In this document: one piece after another, positions 61,817 through 64,000 of the stretch
Numbering within the stretch: position 1 is the first letter of the stretch
Layout: the number at the start of each line of letters is the position of its first letter
Assembly: GCA_964392325.1 (NCBI GenBank)
Contig: CAYMPJ010000008.1
Location: forward strand, 62,001-126,000
Direction: 5' to 3'
Length of the DNA: 64,000 nucleotides
From: CALLPQ01 sp964392325
GTDB taxonomy: Bacteria; Pseudomonadota; Alphaproteobacteria; Caulobacterales; Parvularculaceae
Notes under the pieces: generated by a model
What the model saw: the letters and a program-made list of their open reading frames with translations, nothing else
What the model was told of the DNA's origin: nothing
The model's database searches: none
Program-made: the position numbers and the translations under genes

Positions 61817-63643
61817 GTGGGTATCATTGGTAAAATTTTTGGTGGGTTATTAATATTGATTTTAAGCGCCATATTGGTGTTGTTCACAATTTTTTGGTGG
61901 AAACCAATCGGGGTCAATAATTATATCAATAAAATAACGGTTGAAACTTTTTTACTGGATGGCCCCGAGCTTTTAACAAACCTTGGTATGTTGGAATACA
62001 CCCCTTTGGACTTCCACTCCGGTAAACTCTCAAATTATACCAAGGAGCAAGAAGAAAAATCTCTTAAAAAATTGCACAGAGCCCGAGCCGGTATGGATAA
62101 GTACGGACCGGAAAAGCTTGAGGGGCAAGAATTATTGAGTTGGGAAATTACGGTCGCCCTGCTTGATACAATAATAGAAGGTGCAAAATTCGAATATAGC
62201 AGTTACCCGATTAACCAGATTTCTGGTCCAACTGTTAATATGCCGTCATTCCTGACTGATACACATTCGATTAGAAATAAAAAAAGCGTAAATCGCTATA
62301 TGAGCCGCTTGCATGAGTTTGGACGGGTGCTTTCGGAAATGAAAGTCCGGGTTGAGCAACATCGTGATGCCGGCGTGATTGCACCAGACTTTATCATCGA
62401 AAAAACCCTTGCAGGACTGCGCTCCTTTATTGAAGGAGGGGCAGAGGCCAATCCATTGGTTACTACCTTGGCGGAGCGAATGGATAAAGTTGAAAGCTTT
62501 AGCGAGAAGCAAAAAGCGGGCTATCTGGAACAGGCAACACAAATTGTAGCCGACAAAGTAATACCCGGTTACGAGGCTATGATCAGTCTGCATGAAGAAT
62601 TATTGAAAAATACAAATCATGATGCCGGTATATGGCGTATTCCAGATGGTGATAAAATTTATGCTGCTGCTTTAAAATCCAATACGACGACAAATTTTAC
62701 TGCCGATGATATTCATCAAACAGGATTGCGCGAAGTTGAGCGAATTTCATTAGAGATGGATCAAATTCTTATTGGGCAAGGCCTCGTAGAGGGATCAGTG
62801 GCTGAGCGTGTGCGTATTTTGATGGGAGACCCTGCGCAGCAATTCCCCAATACAGATGAGGGCCGGATAGCGATGATCGATTATCTTAACGATCTAAACG
62901 CGAAACTTATGGAAAAAGTGAGTGAGTATTTTGTTACCCTACCGCCACAAGAATTAGCTATCAAAAGAGTTCCGGAATATTCTCAAGATTCCGCTCCGGG
63001 TGGGTATTATCAGCAGCCCGCGCTTGATGGGTCGCGTCCTGGAACATTTTATGTCAATCAAAAAGATACTGCTGATAATCCAAAATGGACATTACCAACC
63101 TTGATGTATCATGAAGGCGCGCCGGGCCATCATTTTCAGATATCTTCAGCCTTATTGATAAAAGGCGTGCCTCAAATAAGAAAATTCGGTCTATTTAATG
63201 CGTATTCGGAAGGTTGGGCATTATATGCGGAACGTATCGCCAAGACCGATATGGGCATGTATGATGATGACCCTTTGGGTGATCTTGGCCGGTTACAAGC
63301 TGAAATGTTTCGGGCGGTGCGTTTGGTTGTGGATACCGGAATGCATGCCAAAAAATGGTCGCGCGAAGAGGCAATCACTTATATGGTGGATAATACCGGG
63401 ATGACACTCGCCGAGGTTACGCGTGAAATCGAACGTTATGTGGTTTGGCCCGGACAGGCCACCGCTTATAAAACTGGCCAGCTTGCAATTTTACGGATGC
63501 GCGAACAGGCAGAAAGAGAATTGGGTGATAATTTCAATCTTCGAGATTTTCACGAAATGATTCTTTTAAATGGTGCGATGCCGCTGGATTTATTGCAAAA
63601 AAGTGTGGATGGCTGGATAGATGAAGTGCGTCAATCCAGCTAA
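61817..63643 (+). CDS. DUF885 family membrane-anchored metallopeptidase-like protein (copy 2)
   Basis: 608 residues from a GTG at 61817, chosen because GGGAGG lies 6 bases upstream; the frame also opens at 61760 without a ribosome site. An N-terminal helix (KIFGGLLILILSAILVLFTIFWW) anchors it, unlike copy 1, which has a cleaved signal. HEGAPGHH with the following FQISSALL, NAYSEGWALYAERIA, FRAVRLVVDTGMHAKKWSREEAI and YVVWPGQATAYKTGQ are shared with 15724-17547. Substrate unknown; it is 126 bp after the NlpC/P60 gene. Confidence 0.88.
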   Translation: MGIIGKIFGGLLILILSAILVLFTIFWWKPIGVNNYINKITVETFLLDGPELLTNLGMLEYTPLDFHSGKLSNYTKEQEEKSLKKLHRARAGMDKYGPEKLEGQELLSWEITVALLDTIIEGAKFEYSSYPINQISGPTVNMPSFLTDTHSIRNKKSVNRYMSRLHEFGRVLSEMKVRVEQHRDAGVIAPDFIIEKTLAGLRSFIEGGAEANPLVTTLAERMDKVESFSEKQKAGYLEQATQIVADKVIPGYEAMISLHEELLKNTNHDAGIWRIPDGDKIYAAALKSNTTTNFTADDIHQTGLREVERISLEMDQILIGQGLVEGSVAERVRILMGDPAQQFPNTDEGRIAMIDYLNDLNAKLMEKVSEYFVTLPPQELAIKRVPEYSQDSAPGGYYQQPALDGSRPGTFYVNQKDTADNPKWTLPTLMYHEGAPGHHFQISSALLIKGVPQIRKFGLFNAYSEGWALYAERIAKTDMGMYDDDPLGDLGRLQAEMFRAVRLVVDTGMHAKKWSREEAITYMVDNTGMTLAEVTREIERYVVWPGQATAYKTGQLAILRMREQAERELGDNFNLRDFHEMILLNGAMPLDLLQKSVDGWIDEVRQSS

Positions 63644-63666
63644 AGGATGGCCCAGTTAAAGGATAG

Positions 63667-63720
63667 CACAAAACACCAACCTTCTTTGGTTATTGGTCGG
63701 TTGATGTTTTGTGATTTTAT
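63667..63720. terminator. Convergent terminator after DUF885 copy 2
   Basis: CACAAAACACCAACC (63667-63681) pairs with GGTTGATGTTTTGTG (63699-63713), 15 bp with one mismatch, loop 17 bases, followed by ATTTTAT. It probably serves both this gene and the leftward gene at the right edge. Confidence 0.8.
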
Positions 63721-63723
63721 AAT

Positions 63724-64000
63724 TTACGCAGCTTCATCAATGAGCTTTTGCAAGGCTGGCGGCAGTATCGCATCGAGCGAGCGCATATAGGCGACCAGTG
63801 CGCGTTCATTATCATCAAAAATTCCATCGCGGCCAATCCGCGTGGCAAGCCAGTCCCCTTCGTGACTTGTCACCTCTTCTGCTATGCGTGCTTGTTCTTC
63901 ACGCTTTTTGAGAATTTTCTCGTGAAGACTACCTTCACCGAAATGGGATTTTTCAGCATCCGGGGAAGCGTTTTGAGTGGGAGCATAGACTTCTCTTATA
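63724..64000 (-). CDS. Unidentified protein, C-terminal 92 residues (cut by right edge)
   Basis: A leftward open frame enters from the right edge and ends at a TAA at 63724-63726. The visible residues are charged and mainly helical (e.g. HEKILKKREEQARIAEEV, then GDWLATRIGRDGIFDDNERALVAYM) and finish with LPPALQKLIDEAA. No domain was recognised. The length of the complete gene is unknown. Codon pattern and the absence of stops over 92 codons make a real gene likely. Confidence 0.65.
   Translation of the reverse strand, partial: IREVYAPTQNASPDAEKSHFGEGSLHEKILKKREEQARIAEEVTSHEGDWLATRIGRDGIFDDNERALVAYMRSLDAILPPALQKLIDEAA

Noticed and set aside
1..64000. CRISPR arrays, insertion sequences, prophage or integrons
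   Set aside because: No regularly spaced repeats, transposase, integrase or phage structural genes were seen in the frames read.

Overview
The window looks like a chromosomal segment of an alphaproteobacterium of moderate GC content (high 40s by eye). The gene order cmk-rpsA-mutM-rpsT-dnaA-dnaN-recF-gyrB is the classical alphaproteobacterial core neighbourhood. The tRNA-His (27911-27987) has the lineage-specific G1:U72/A73 acceptor with no G-1. A PEPxxWA-CTERM protein, two DUF885 peptidase-like proteins, a gamma-class carbonic anhydrase and a Lin/Mla-type MCE transporter with a STAS-fused permease fit a marine Hyphomonadales/Parvularculales-like organism, but the exact order cannot be fixed from sequence reading alone.

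Layout. 0-5.5 kb (minus strand): surface-glycan genes, namely the start of a glycosyltransferase-type gene cut by the left edge and a 1.7-kilo-residue fusion (sulfotransferase-like, coiled coil, GH99/WbsX-like, GT4, GT2). 5.8-12.0 kb: envelope and housekeeping singletons (M48 lipoprotein protease, PEP-CTERM protein, small membrane protein, gamma carbonic anhydrase plus maleylacetoacetate isomerase, lipoprotein lysophospholipase-like hydrolase, MsrA). 12.2-17.5 kb (minus): phoR-phoU-phoB-cutA preceded by a DUF885 protein, with no pst genes nearby. 18-25 kb: PQQ-type sugar dehydrogenase, DinB protein, trpE and a PpiD-like chaperone, and a sulfotransferase-like gene. 25-33 kb: DUF4153 membrane protein, tRNA-His, GT4 glycosyltransferase, thioesterase, dipeptide epimerase, CHASE2-cyclase-like protein. 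33.8-37.5 kb: a four-gene MCE lipid transporter operon. 37.7-41.7 kb: secreted beta-helix protein, 2OG-Fe(II) oxygenase, acyltransferase-SGNH protein. 41.8-54.9 kb: a cmk fragment, DUF3592 protein, then the cmk-rpsA/mutM/rpsT/dnaA/dnaN/recF/gyrB core. 54.9-64 kb: thioredoxin-fold protein, BCCT transporter, TadD-like TPR lipoprotein, leucyl aminopeptidase, MarR regulator, NlpC/P60 peptidase, second DUF885 protein, and a gene cut by the right edge.

How genes work together: PhoR/PhoB with PhoU form the phosphate-sensing circuit. The MCE operon (permease, ATPase, MCE protein, lipoprotein) would move lipids between the two membranes. The aminopeptidase, MarR and NlpC/P60 genes are a likely peptide/murein turnover unit together with the dipeptide epimerase at 30 kb. 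DnaA, DnaN, RecF and GyrB form the replication-initiation group.

Most noteworthy: an 88% identical 106-bp remnant of the cmk 5' end lies 930 bp upstream of the intact cmk. The CHASE2 protein appears to have lost all six canonical class III cyclase residues. rpsA seems to start at TTG without a Shine-Dalgarno. The dnaA gene is divergent, with a 1-kb leader holding a possible 43-residue ORF and no recognisable DnaA box. The giant multi-enzyme glycan protein opens the window. No CRISPR array, prophage, insertion sequence or defence island was seen.
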